Below, in pieces: positions 25,527 through 33,777 of a DNA stretch of 36,972 nucleotides. Made by a program: the position numbers and the translations under genes. Under the pieces are notes generated by a model. It saw only the letters and a program-made list of their open reading frames with translations. It was not told the DNA's origin and did no database searches. Source of the DNA: Gammaproteobacteria bacterium UBA3532 (GTDB lineage Bacteria; Pseudomonadota; Gammaproteobacteria; Enterobacterales; UBA3532). The stretch lies in assembly GCA_002376965.1 (NCBI GenBank), contig DFOV01000259.1:1-36972 (forward strand). Reading direction: 5' to 3'. Position 1 is the first letter of the stretch. Each line of letters starts with the position of its first letter.

Positions 25527-28052
25527 TTAGCGAACCACTTGCCATGAAAGGTCTTCGACGATATTGATAGCCTTGCCAGTGAAGCCCAGCCCATCCATCA
25601 AATACATATAATTGCGACCATCGCCGAAGTGACGCCATACAATATCATCGTCGCTATCACCGTCAAAATCCCCTGCCATTACCGCCTGCCAGTCGGCCTC
25701 GGAAAATTGACTAATTACACGGCGCATATCCCAATTGACCACGCCGGCATCAAGCAGATAAAGGTAATTGCGGCCATCGTTAGTATTGCGCCATAATAGA
25801 TCAGCATCTTTGTCGCCATCAAAGTCACCGACAATGACCAACTGCCATTCGGATCCTGCGCTCATCAACTGTTTACTTTCGCGAATAAGATGACCATCCA
25901 TCAGGTATTGCCACACAACACCAGTCGCTGTATGGCGCAGAATAATGTCGGCTTTGCCATCAGCATCTATATCGCGGCTTGAAACGATTTGCCATTGATT
26001 ATCGCTAATCGTCGTAACATGATGGCTGGTATGAATGCTTGCGCCATTCATTTGGTATTGCCATAAGACGCCGCTGAGAACGTTCTTCCATAAAATGTCA
26101 TCTTTGCCATCGCCGTTATAGTCACCGATGGATACGACTTGCCAGCTTTGATCTGCGATGGTGTTTAGCGGAGCCGCCTGTGAAATCAGGCCTCCGTTCA
26201 TTAGATATATGTAGTTTTGGCCTGAGCTTTGATTGCGCCACAATAAGTCACTTTTTCCATCACCATTGAAGTCACCTCTTCCGGCCATATTCCAGGTGAG
26301 TGCGACGTGGTTGAGAGGTTGACTGTTAGTTATTACGGAACCACGCATTCTATAATACCAGTTACTACCAGATACCTCGCTGCGCCAAATAATATCCGCC
26401 CGACCATCGGCATTTTGGTCGTATTTAACACGCGGAAAGTCAGTAGCATCATTCGGATCGGAGCCCCATTCTACTTCCCTGGCATCACCCACTCCGTCAT
26501 CATCTGAATCCCAGACCGATGGGTTAGTCAGATGAATCAACACTTCGACATCATCCCTTAAACCGTCGTTATCGCTATCTTGGTTGATGGGGGAGCTATG
26601 ATAGGTTGAAACCTCCGCACCATCATTCAACCCATCGCCATCAGTATCGTAAATAACGGGGTTGCTGCCAAAGGTAACCTCGTCACCATCACGCAACCCA
26701 TCGCCATCAGTATCGGGCAATAAAGGGTCGCTAAAGTAGATATTCAATTCCTGATCATCACTAAGGCCATCACCATCGCTGTCGATAGGAATGTAAGGGC
26801 CGATGGATATGTTATCCAGCCATACACCATCATGGGTTCCAGATATAAAACTATCTTTAATATAAGTCCACAATATCTCATGGCGCCCTGGCGTTAATGA
26901 ATAGCGTTTGATGCTCCACCAGCTGTGGTTTCCGGTAAAAGACTCAATAAAACGACCATCAATATATAGTTCAAAATAGTCCGCAGCCCCAGAGAGCATA
27001 TTCGTCGAGAACCCAAATCGAAGCTCATCTCCTGATGAGCTATCAGCAATCAACCTCAGCGACTCGCGCGTTCCATCCTTTTGACCGATTGGCGAGCGAA
27101 CGCTAAAGCTACCTCCCGCTAGCGAGTGAGCAGAGTCTATCGACCAATTGGTGGCTTGACCATCTCCGCCAAAAGCTGCTTCTTGCGTTAGGTCCGCCGA
27201 CTCGAAATCAATAAAAGCGGCATTTGAAACAGGCAAGGTGGTAATGTTGTTGAGAATCCATAGCAGATACTGTTCAACCCGTGTATAGATACCATACTTG
27301 CCTTCACCACACTTGGGGCCAACACTGGTTATTCCCGCCAGCCGAATTTGCCCTTTCCAGCGAATGACAAGTGGCCCACCGCTATCTCCTGTACAGGTGT
27401 CCTGTAATAGCTCGCCCCCTGCGCACATCATTCCAGGCTCAATAGACACCCGCAAAGCATTTGAGCAAGCCTCATTTGACACTATGGGAAGTGAAACCTC
27501 TTGAAGAATATCGGGGAAAACCTTTGTGGCACTATCTAGTGTTCCCCACCCAGCGGCTTTACCAGATGTTTCAGTACCAATCCCTGCAATAATGGCTGGA
27601 GTTCGCGCCGAAGGCTGATCAAGAAAAAGTAGTGCAATATCATTTTTCTTCGGTTGGATGCTGGCATCGTAGCCTTCATGAATAAGTACACGTGCAACGT
27701 AGCGCTCTTCCGCTTCGGCTAAATAGCTGCTGCGCTGCCACAGGCCAACCCAAACCTTTAGATCTTTTGCCGAATATGGCAAACAATGCGCGGCGGTTAC
27801 TACCACACTCGGGGCTATCAGGGTTCCGCCACAGATCACGCCGTCATTGGTCGCAGGCCCTGCTATCCTGGTAATCGCCACCATAAAAGGCCAATCGGCC
27901 TTAAGACTATCCGCCCCGCCAATAATACGCGTTGATGAGGCCAGACTCGTAGTGTTTGCCCAAGTAGTAGCACTTGCCCCAATTAGTATTAACAGTAATA
28001 TAGCGCTTTGAATAAAGGTAGGCATATCCCTGCCTGTCCTATTAGCTCTCAT
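25527..28052 (-). CDS. Secreted trypsin-like protease with calcium repeats and FG-GAP domain, paralogue B
   Basis: This 841-residue protein has an N-terminal signal (hydrophobic 14-31). A chymotrypsin-fold S1 domain (43-270) starts at IIGGADS after Arg42, a probable activation site. Its triad is His89 (TAAHC), Asp138 (NDIALL) and Ser224 (GDSGGP). Asp218, six residues before the serine, predicts cleavage after Arg or Lys. A jelly-roll-like domain (about 280-415) comes next. Four or five thrombospondin type-3 calcium repeats (about 420-545: DTDGDGLRDGDE, DSDNDGLRDDVE) follow, then FG-GAP repeats to the end. The ATG at 28052 has AGGA 7 nt upstream. The tail matches the neighbouring FG-GAP paralogues. 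It is probably an extracellular calcium-dependent protease. Confidence 0.92.
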   Translation of the reverse strand: MRANRTGRDMPTFIQSAILLLILIGASATTWANTTSLASSTRIIGGADSLKADWPFMVAITRIAGPATNDGVICGGTLIAPSVVVTAAHCLPYSAKDLKVWVGLWQRSSYLAEAEERYVARVLIHEGYDASIQPKKNDIALLFLDQPSARTPAIIAGIGTETSGKAAGWGTLDSATKVFPDILQEVSLPIVSNEACSNALRVSIEPGMMCAGGELLQDTCTGDSGGPLVIRWKGQIRLAGITSVGPKCGEGKYGIYTRVEQYLLWILNNITTLPVSNAAFIDFESADLTQEAAFGGDGQATNWSIDSAHSLAGGSFSVRSPIGQKDGTRESLRLIADSSSGDELRFGFSTNMLSGAADYFELYIDGRFIESFTGNHSWWSIKRYSLTPGRHEILWTYIKDSFISGTHDGVWLDNISIGPYIPIDSDGDGLSDDQELNIYFSDPLLPDTDGDGLRDGDEVTFGSNPVIYDTDGDGLNDGAEVSTYHSSPINQDSDNDGLRDDVEVLIHLTNPSVWDSDDDGVGDAREVEWGSDPNDATDFPRVKYDQNADGRADIIWRSEVSGSNWYYRMRGSVITNSQPLNHVALTWNMAGRGDFNGDGKSDLLWRNQSSGQNYIYLMNGGLISQAAPLNTIADQSWQVVSIGDYNGDGKDDILWKNVLSGVLWQYQMNGASIHTSHHVTTISDNQWQIVSSRDIDADGKADIILRHTATGVVWQYLMDGHLIRESKQLMSAGSEWQLVIVGDFDGDKDADLLWRNTNDGRNYLYLLDAGVVNWDMRRVISQFSEADWQAVMAGDFDGDSDDDIVWRHFGDGRNYMYLMDGLGFTGKAINIVEDLSWQVVR

Positions 28053-28084
28053 TCTAGGTTCCTAACAACCAAGTTATAGTTATC

Positions 28085-28148
28085 GTTAGAACCTATTTTC
28101 TCCGATTTTCTTGTCAATGAACAGCACTTGACAGAAACAGGCTCTAAC
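28085..28148. repeat. Imperfect palindrome sharing ends with the 9892 hairpin
   Basis: GTTAGAACCTATTTT (28085-28099) pairs imperfectly with GAAACAGGCTCTAAC (28134-28148). An inner TGTCAA/TTGACA stem lies at 28112-28117 and 28128-28133. The right end contains AAACAGGCTCTA, identical to the right end of the hairpin at 9892-9956. It fills most of the gap between two FG-GAP genes. It could also act as a terminator for the gene ending at 28154 only if read in the opposite sense, so a repeat element is more likely. Confidence 0.5.
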
Positions 28149-28153
28149 CTTCC

Positions 28154-29134
28154 TTAATGGACTGGTCGCCATCCACCCTCAGCGAGCGAAGGCAACAGCT
28201 GGCCTATATAGCCCGTTGAGCCAAGCAAGTAGACAGAGCTATAACCCAAGCGGTCATGATGCCAAATAATATCATCGTCACCATCGTCATCTAAATCCCT
28301 TGCCCACACCGGTTGCCAATGCATATCATCAAGAATCCCAAGACTGTACATACCATGACGTGAAAAGTCACCGCCTTTGACACGATGAATCACACTTTGT
28401 CCATTTTGGGTATTGCGCCATAGCAAGTCATCATCACCATCGGCATCAAAGTCTCCATGTAATGCCAGCTGCCAGTGTGGAGCAGCATTCATAAAGCGAC
28501 GGCTATCAATAATCTGATGCCCATCCATCAAAAACCGCCAAACTACGCCAGTTTGATGATGTCGGAGCAATATATCGGCCTTACCATCACCGTCCAAGTC
28601 CGGCGTCAATTGAATGTTCCAGCTAATATCTCTAATCGCCGTAACTTGAACGCTAGCCACCAACTCCCCCGACAGGATCTGGTGCATCCACACCTCACCA
28701 CTGGAAACGTGGCGCCACAATACGTCATCATGGCCATCACCGGTAAAATCAGCTATAGCATTAATGTACCAGCCAGCCGACATAGGGATCACACTGTTCT
28801 TTACGCTGTCTAAAAACTGTGTGCCCCGCCATAACTCAATGACGTTAGCTCCCGTATTCTCGTCTCGCCAATAGAGATCGGTAAAGCCATCACCGTTGAA
28901 GTCGCCACTGCCAGCAACCCGCCAAGTACCACCACTAGGATGCGTGACAATCGATTGAGTCTGCACCGGGGGCGCAATAAAGGTCGCAATGGTTTTCCCT
29001 GAACGCTCATCTTGCCAATATAACTGTGCCACAGCTTCGGCAACATCGAAGGCCAATACCGGCCTCCACAGAGCTGCTGACATCAGAAGAAAAAGAACAA
29101 GCCAGCGTTTGCTGGTCTCATAAAATACATACAT
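28154..29134 (-). CDS. Secreted FG-GAP/VCBS repeat protein, paralogue C
   Basis: This 326-residue protein has a signal peptide (MYVFYETSKRWLVLFLLMSAALWRPVLA) followed by about six FG-GAP blades, including DFNGDGFTDLYWRD, DFTGDGHDDVLWRH, DLDGDGKADILLRH and DFDADGDDDLLWRN. It is the shortest complete family member here, little more than the common C-terminal propeller. The frame can begin at a GTG (29164), but that codon lies in the loop of a perfect hairpin and lacks a Shine-Dalgarno site. I prefer ATG 29134, which gives a compact signal peptide. The same-strand neighbour downstream is the protease gene. The function may be adhesion or calcium-dependent binding; no catalytic motif is present. 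Confidence 0.8.
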   Translation of the reverse strand: MYVFYETSKRWLVLFLLMSAALWRPVLAFDVAEAVAQLYWQDERSGKTIATFIAPPVQTQSIVTHPSGGTWRVAGSGDFNGDGFTDLYWRDENTGANVIELWRGTQFLDSVKNSVIPMSAGWYINAIADFTGDGHDDVLWRHVSSGEVWMHQILSGELVASVQVTAIRDISWNIQLTPDLDGDGKADILLRHHQTGVVWRFLMDGHQIIDSRRFMNAAPHWQLALHGDFDADGDDDLLWRNTQNGQSVIHRVKGGDFSRHGMYSLGILDDMHWQPVWARDLDDDGDDDIIWHHDRLGYSSVYLLGSTGYIGQLLPSLAEGGWRPVH

Positions 29135-29140
29135 GTTCGC

Positions 29141-29179
29141 AATATACCGTTCAAATATTCTCACTTTGAACGGTATATT
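29141..29179. repeat. 15-bp perfect inverted repeat upstream of paralogue C
   Basis: AATATACCGTTCAAA (29141-29155) is exactly complementary to TTTGAACGGTATATT (29165-29179), with a 9-nt spacer. It ends 7 nt before the preferred ATG at 29134. It may be an operator for a dimeric regulator or a leader hairpin that would hinder ribosome access. There is no T-run on the gene strand. Confidence 0.75.
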
Positions 29180-29242
29180 ACTGTGCAGCGCAACAACCCA
29201 ACAGGACAGATCAGGCCATTGATGGGCATATTGTGACGATTA

Positions 29243-29347
29243 TTAACGAGTGGGCATCCAGTTCACGTCGCTCACCCGACTAACAGACTTACCGCTAAAG
29301 GTCGATCCACTCATTAAATACATAAAATACATATAATTTCGACCATC
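29243..29347 (-). pseudogene. 3' remnant of a further FG-GAP gene
   Basis: Read on the minus strand, this stretch encodes DGRNYMYFMYLMSGSTFSGK and then SVSRVSDVNWMPTR before a TAA stop. That aligns with the last blade of the neighbouring paralogues (DGRNYMYLMDGLGFTGKAIN, then VEDLSWQVVR). Upstream of Asp-Gly-Arg-Asn the similarity stops abruptly: no WRH-type blade, no start and no signal peptide. A small near-duplication (AAATACAT twice) explains the extra residues YFM-YLM. It is the decayed end of a lost fifth member, and shows that the cluster has gained or lost copies by recombination. Confidence 0.8.
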
Positions 29348-29802
29348 AACAATACAAACAACATACTCCCGATAAAAAACGCATCAATCAAACCCTTCTC
29401 AATCTATTAAAATCTCTGGCGCATTATACACCTGAATGACGTCAAGACGCTCAGGTGGCTGAAAAAATGTAAACCCAACAAACTTAACTGAAACTGAACA
29501 ACGCCCCTACCCTCAAACCTTCGCACCATTTAACCCAAACACAACCGTAATCCTTTGATATATATCAACAAAAACCCACCCAATTGCGGCTCTGCAGCAT
29601 TTTGTTTTTCAATATAGCTTTGAGTATTCATGCACTAAGCAGTCAAAGCAAAGCCAGTCACTAAGCGCTTTCAGCACCCTCGATGGAGTTTTCAATTTGC
29701 AAAAACACCAGCAATTCATAAAAATTCTCTATCAGGCATTGCCCTCTCATTCTATAATCACCGGTTCGGAAAATTGTTATACATCAATGGAAGGTCGTTG
29801 TT
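29348..29802. other. Non-coding leader of the lipoprotein operon
   Basis: I find no credible gene in these 455 nt. The sequence is A+T-rich. A short inverted repeat ACCTGA/TCAGGT lies near 29430-29455. TATAAT at 29753-29758 could be a -10 element about 40 nt before the ATG at 29803, but no good -35 lies 16-18 nt before it. AAGG before the ATG is the likely ribosome binding site. Confidence 0.4.
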
Positions 29803-31197
29803 ATGGAAAAAGCGCTTAGACTTATTGCCACCACCATCGTTGCTATCTGCTTTGTTAGCGGGTGCGCAACCACCTCTCTTTTCAATCCTTACCCAAATCA
29901 GGCAAAAAGCTACCAATCGGTAATAGGCGCTCCAGCTCAGCAGCAGGAAATGATTCTAACTGACTTAGATAAAAAACGTGAAAAGTCGGATGGAATGCTC
30001 TACATGATGGAACGTGCCCGCCTTCTCCAATTGTCAAACCGGTTTGAAGAAAGCATTGAAGACTTTAAATTAGTCATTACCAGATTTAACGAACGCGACG
30101 CACAAGCAAAAATATCGCTCACAGACCTTGGTAACAAAGGTGCCAGCACCTTAACCAATGACAATGCGATACCCTATCGAGAGTATGGATTTGAACGCAT
30201 ACTGGTACACCATTTTCAAACTCTCAACTACCTGGCATTAGAAAAATATGAAGCTGCTGCTGTTGAGCTGCGTAAGGCGGCGCTAGAACAGAAAATAATC
30301 GAAGAACAACACCATAAAGCTATCGCAGAGGCGGAAGAAAAAGCCCAAGAAAAAGAAATCGACATCAGCGGTTTTGACGAGCACTTCTCAGGCATGAACG
30401 ATTATGCCGCTGATGTTAAAAGCGCATTTCAAATTGGCTATACATTCTATGTATCTGCCAACCTTTGGGAGTCCATGGGCGAATTTAATGACGCTTTGGT
30501 CGACTACAAAAAAGCACTTGAATTGAATCCAGAAAACCACTTCATTCAAGAAGACATTGGGCGCGTATCCTATCGTCTTGGGCTTTCCAGGAAAAAGCCC
30601 AAAAACCCCGTGAACGCAGCGCGTGTTGTTGTCTGGTATGAAGATGGTTTTATACCTTCGCGCGAAGAAATCAGCATACCGATCCCGATCATCTCACAAG
30701 GTCAGGTGCAAAGTATCATCCCTATTGCTTTTCCGGTCTACCATCCAGCCCACTTCGGCGCACCAAGCGAACTTACGATCATCAATGAAGAAGGCAATAT
30801 GATAAGCAAGACCGAGCAAGTCAGCGATATGGGTGCTCTCGCTGTCAAGTCATTGAAAGAACAAATACCCGGCATGCTGGTTCGCCAATTTATTCGAGCT
30901 GGAGCCAAGCACACACTGCGTCAAGAGGCGGCCGGGAAAATGGGAGCACTGGGTAACCTCGGAGCAACGCTATACAATGTGGTGTCGGAAAAAGCCGATC
31001 GCAGAAACTGGCTGACTCTACCTCAATACGCCCATATTTCCAGCTTTCATCTCGCTCCAAAGCAGCAATCTATTACCCTCAAAGGTTCGGATGGAATGGC
31101 TCACTCTATTCTTATTGATAGCGCCAATAAGGCAACGACATTCGTTCGAGTCGTCAAAGCCAATGGTCAAACCGTTATTCAACAGTTTCAAATTTAG
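29803..31197 (+). CDS. COG3014-like outer-membrane lipoprotein with TPRs
   Basis: This 464-residue lipoprotein has a signal sequence ending in the lipobox VSGC (Cys21), followed by ATTSLFNPYP. The middle contains TPR-like helices (for example WESMGEFNDALVDYKKALELNPENHF, about 220-250) and a charged coiled-coil segment (about 160-195, EEQHHKAIAEAEEKAQEKEI). The C-terminal third is beta-rich. Overall it resembles the uncharacterised COG3014 family often found beside YcfL and LpoB. It heads a five-gene rightward operon, with AAGG 8-9 nt before the ATG. Residue +2 after the lipobox Cys is Ala rather than Asp, which predicts outer-membrane sorting. The function is unknown; peptidoglycan or secretion support is plausible from context only. 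Confidence 0.83.
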   Translation: MEKALRLIATTIVAICFVSGCATTSLFNPYPNQAKSYQSVIGAPAQQQEMILTDLDKKREKSDGMLYMMERARLLQLSNRFEESIEDFKLVITRFNERDAQAKISLTDLGNKGASTLTNDNAIPYREYGFERILVHHFQTLNYLALEKYEAAAVELRKAALEQKIIEEQHHKAIAEAEEKAQEKEIDISGFDEHFSGMNDYAADVKSAFQIGYTFYVSANLWESMGEFNDALVDYKKALELNPENHFIQEDIGRVSYRLGLSRKKPKNPVNAARVVVWYEDGFIPSREEISIPIPIISQGQVQSIIPIAFPVYHPAHFGAPSELTIINEEGNMISKTEQVSDMGALAVKSLKEQIPGMLVRQFIRAGAKHTLRQEAAGKMGALGNLGATLYNVVSEKADRRNWLTLPQYAHISSFHLAPKQQSITLKGSDGMAHSILIDSANKATTFVRVVKANGQTVIQQFQI

Positions 31198-31208
31198 GAG
31201 TATACAAC

Positions 31209-31640
31209 GTGATTAGACGACTCACTTCCGAGAAAATGAACGTAAAGACCTTGCTAACGACTATTGCCTTGCTACCAATACTCGGGCTGGCGGGTTGTAG
31301 CTCGGGGCGCATAGCAACGGTTTCAACAAGCGAAGGCCAAATGACAGAAACCCACCTTGTTTCCAACAATGCCCTCTTGGCAAGCCGAGTAGCTATTGCC
31401 AATATAGCAACCAAGGAAACCGCAGGGCTGTTAAGAACAGACGTTGCACTACGTAATCGCTGGAAGTTTGAATTAGATTTTGAGTATAAATTCAAGTTCT
31501 ATGACAAAGATGGTTTCGAGATCGATCCAGATGGCCGTCCGTGGAAAAAAATTGTGTTACGCGGTGGAGAGATAGAACATGTGCAGGCAACAGCTCCAAA
31601 CAGCTCCGCAAAATCATTCCAGATTTACATTCAAGACTAA
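31209..31640 (+). CDS. YcfL-like lipoprotein (DUF1425)
   Basis: This 143-residue lipoprotein has signal sequence MNVKTLLTTIALLPILGLAGC with lipobox LAGC (Cys30 from the GTG start). The mature domain (VSNNALLASRVAIANIATKETAGLLRTDVALRNRW, KFKFYDKDGFEI) fits the YcfL/DUF1425 family, a small beta-sandwich protein usually adjacent to lpoB. I use the GTG at 31209, because TTAGGAG lies 8 nt before it, while the ATG at 31236 has only a weak GAGA. It follows the COG3014-like gene by 11 nt and precedes the LpoB-like gene by 28 nt, so the three are almost certainly one transcript. Confidence 0.85.
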   Translation: MIRRLTSEKMNVKTLLTTIALLPILGLAGCSSGRIATVSTSEGQMTETHLVSNNALLASRVAIANIATKETAGLLRTDVALRNRWKFELDFEYKFKFYDKDGFEIDPDGRPWKKIVLRGGEIEHVQATAPNSSAKSFQIYIQD

Positions 31641-31668
31641 TCCGGCCCTACTGCCAAGGAGACTAAAA

Positions 31669-32262
31669 ATGAAACTAAAACTCGCCATCATCGCCGCGGT
31701 CACTCTATCTATCTCAGCATGCGGCGGTAGCAATGTGCAGTATGGTGATGCAACCGCCATCGAAACAACCACGGTTGACTTCGGTTCAACCGACCTGCAA
31801 TCAATCGCAGAAAAAATGGTTGGCGACATGTTGGTATTCCCACCTATTGCTCAAACCACCTCACAGCGTCGACCTATTTTGTTTGTTGATAATATCCGTA
31901 ACAAGACAACAGAGCATATAGATACCGAGTCCATTACCGATACTATTCAATCCAAGCTAATTAACAGTGGCCGCTTTCGCTTTGTTGATATGACCGCCAT
32001 GAGAGCCGCCAAAGACCAACTCGACTACCAAAATAAAAGTGGCATGGTTGATCAAAACCGTGCGATGTCGATAGGTAAACAATACGGGGCTGAGTATATG
32101 CTGTATGGCAACCTTTCCAGCATTGTTAAGCGCTCGTCCAGCACTAAAGACGTTTACTACAAATTCACGTTAAAACTCATGCATCTTGAGTCCGGCATTT
32201 TGGAGTGGTCGGGCGAGAAAGAAATCCGCAAAACACGCGAGAAAAGCTTGTTTGGTGTGTAA
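31669..32262 (+). CDS. LpoB-like penicillin-binding protein activator
   Basis: This 197-residue lipoprotein has signal sequence MKLKLAIIAAVTLSISAC with the lipobox cysteine at residue 18 (ISAC-GGS). The mature protein has the LpoB fold features FGSTDLQSIAEKMVGDML, PILFVDNIRNKTTEHIDTESITDTIQSKLINSGRFRFVD and YGAEYMLYGNLSSI. In E. coli, LpoB crosses the periplasm to stimulate the transpeptidase and glycosyltransferase PBP1B. Here the linker before the domain is short. The same fold also occurs in CsgG-related secretion proteins, and the operon has a CsgG-like gene, so a different role is possible. AAGGAG precedes the ATG. The frame upstream to 31579 overlaps the YcfL-like gene and is not used. 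Confidence 0.88.
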   Translation: MKLKLAIIAAVTLSISACGGSNVQYGDATAIETTTVDFGSTDLQSIAEKMVGDMLVFPPIAQTTSQRRPILFVDNIRNKTTEHIDTESITDTIQSKLINSGRFRFVDMTAMRAAKDQLDYQNKSGMVDQNRAMSIGKQYGAEYMLYGNLSSIVKRSSSTKDVYYKFTLKLMHLESGILEWSGEKEIRKTREKSLFGV

Positions 32263-32306
32263 CATGCTGTCATAAAACATGTCGTCACAAAAATAGCACT
32301 GTGCAG

Positions 32307-32349
32307 AAGGTTCTCAAGGCTACGAATGAGAATAATTGAGAACCTTTTT
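32307..32349 (+). terminator. Terminator-like hairpin inside the lipoprotein operon
   Basis: AAGGTTCTCAA (32307-32317) pairs perfectly with TTGAGAACCTT (32336-32346). The loop is 18 nt and a T5 run sits at 32345-32349. It lies 44 nt after the LpoB-like stop and 37 nt before the next start. It could attenuate expression of the last two genes relative to the first three. Confidence 0.6.
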
Positions 32350-32386
32350 CGTTCTGCTCCCTCCCCTTTCAATGGAAGAAAATACG

Positions 32387-33775
32387 ATGAAAAAACTAAC
32401 CAGCCTAGCGCTTTTTATCTGCCTATCCAGCGTTACGCCATTCGCCAGCGCCGATCTAAAGAGTACCCCATCAAAAGTTGAGCCCAGCTCGGAAACTGCT
32501 CTGGAGGCCGAAGTGAGTAAACCGGCCCATAACTTTCCCATTGCAGAACAGCTATCGACCAACGCCCTGGCATCACAGCGAAACGATTACCTGGCCAAAC
32601 GCGGTTGGCAACTTGGTCGAAACCAACGCAGTAATGACCCGAACGACGCCTTTTACATTGGCTGGGGAGAGGCCTCGATCAACGCATCAACCAACGACAT
32701 TTCGTTTGCTGATGCCCGCATCGCCGCGTTTGAAAAAGCGCTACTTGCAGCAAAAGGCCAGTACGCCAAAGAAGTCATTACGGAAACGATGGCAACCACC
32801 ATTAACGAGAACTTCCGAGACGAACGCCCTGTCAATGCGCAAGAGCTGCTCAAAGATAATTCTGCCGCCCGCAGCCTACTCCATAAGCTTCAGGGGCTGA
32901 GCGATGCTGCGTTAGATGCCTTGCTGGAGAAACTGGGAGAGAACCCAGAAGATTATGCCCACGAAGCCAAACAAAATATTGCCAAGGACATATTTACAAG
33001 GCGAGTCACCTCAAAATCACTGGCCAAGGTTGCTGGCTTTCGAACACTCGTCTCATTCGAAGACAACCACGCCGTTGGCGTTATAGTGGTACATTCGCAC
33101 AAATTAGCTGAACAAGCGAAAAGCATCAGCCAAGGTAGCGTAGTTGCCAATAATACTGACCAAAAGCGTGGCCCATCGGTTCTGGAGCAACTTAGCCAAC
33201 AGCTTCCATCAGAAAGCAACTACATCTTCCAGCATGGCTTGCGCGTGTTAAATGATGAGTACGGCAACCCAACACTTGTCGCTTTCAGCCAAAGCGGCGT
33301 TCGCGCCACCAATCACGACTCCAAATTTATGCTCAATTCAGCGATAAAAGCTGCAAAGAGTTCAGCTCGCTCCATGGCTGAGGGCCGTATCGCAGACTTT
33401 CTCAACGGAACGGTTGCCCTCACTAGCGAGTCGACACTTGAATCCAGCGATGTGGCTAGCCGCGTATTTGGTCAGGATGGGGAGCGCCTGGAAGAAGCAT
33501 CCAGCATCGGCAAGATGATGAATGAATTCATAAAGCAAAATAGTAAAATGAAACTAAAGGGGCTTAATACCTTAAAAACATGGACAGCCAATCATCCAGA
33601 AACTGGGCACTTGATAACCGGCGAAGTTCTGGTTTGGAGTCCTTACACTCGGGACCAAGTCACGAACTATGCCGCCAAAAAGCGCCCATCTTCTAACCAC
33701 GGCGGCGATAACCTTCAAAAAGCCACCAACAAGCTCCGCTCAAGCGCCGACTTCAACGATGATGCGAGCTTCTAG
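32387..33775 (+). CDS. Exported protein of the LpoB/CsgG-type operon, DUF6844-like
   Basis: This 462-residue protein has a cleavable signal peptide (MKKLTSLALFICLSSVTPFASA, about 1-22) without a lipobox, so it is probably soluble and periplasmic. The mature region has YIGWGEASINASTNDISFADARIAAFEKALLAAKGQYAKE, a pattern I associate with DUF6844-type proteins of these operons. A helical middle segment follows (SAARSLLHKLQGLSDAALDALLEKL). I recognise no catalytic motif. The frame opens at 32336, but ATG 32387 gives the signal peptide and has GGAAGA upstream. It is separated from the CsgG-like gene by 2 nt, so these two are coupled. The family label is moderate; the function is unknown. Confidence 0.75.
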   Translation: MKKLTSLALFICLSSVTPFASADLKSTPSKVEPSSETALEAEVSKPAHNFPIAEQLSTNALASQRNDYLAKRGWQLGRNQRSNDPNDAFYIGWGEASINASTNDISFADARIAAFEKALLAAKGQYAKEVITETMATTINENFRDERPVNAQELLKDNSAARSLLHKLQGLSDAALDALLEKLGENPEDYAHEAKQNIAKDIFTRRVTSKSLAKVAGFRTLVSFEDNHAVGVIVVHSHKLAEQAKSISQGSVVANNTDQKRGPSVLEQLSQQLPSESNYIFQHGLRVLNDEYGNPTLVAFSQSGVRATNHDSKFMLNSAIKAAKSSARSMAEGRIADFLNGTVALTSESTLESSDVASRVFGQDGERLEEASSIGKMMNEFIKQNSKMKLKGLNTLKTWTANHPETGHLITGEVLVWSPYTRDQVTNYAAKKRPSSNHGGDNLQKATNKLRSSADFNDDASF

Positions 33776-33777
33776 CC

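Noticed and set aside
25400..25594. N-terminal extension of FG-GAP paralogue A to 25594
   Set aside because: The extra residues lack any signal-peptide character before the real one and overlap the protease gene on the same strand; ATG 25363 fits far better.
29740..29802. Promoter with TATAAT at 29753-29758
   Set aside because: No -35-like hexamer lies at a proper distance, so I mention it only within the intergenic entry.
31579..31668. N-terminal extension of the LpoB-like gene
   Set aside because: It overlaps the YcfL-like gene in another frame, and the lipoprotein signal with AAGGAG begins at 31669.
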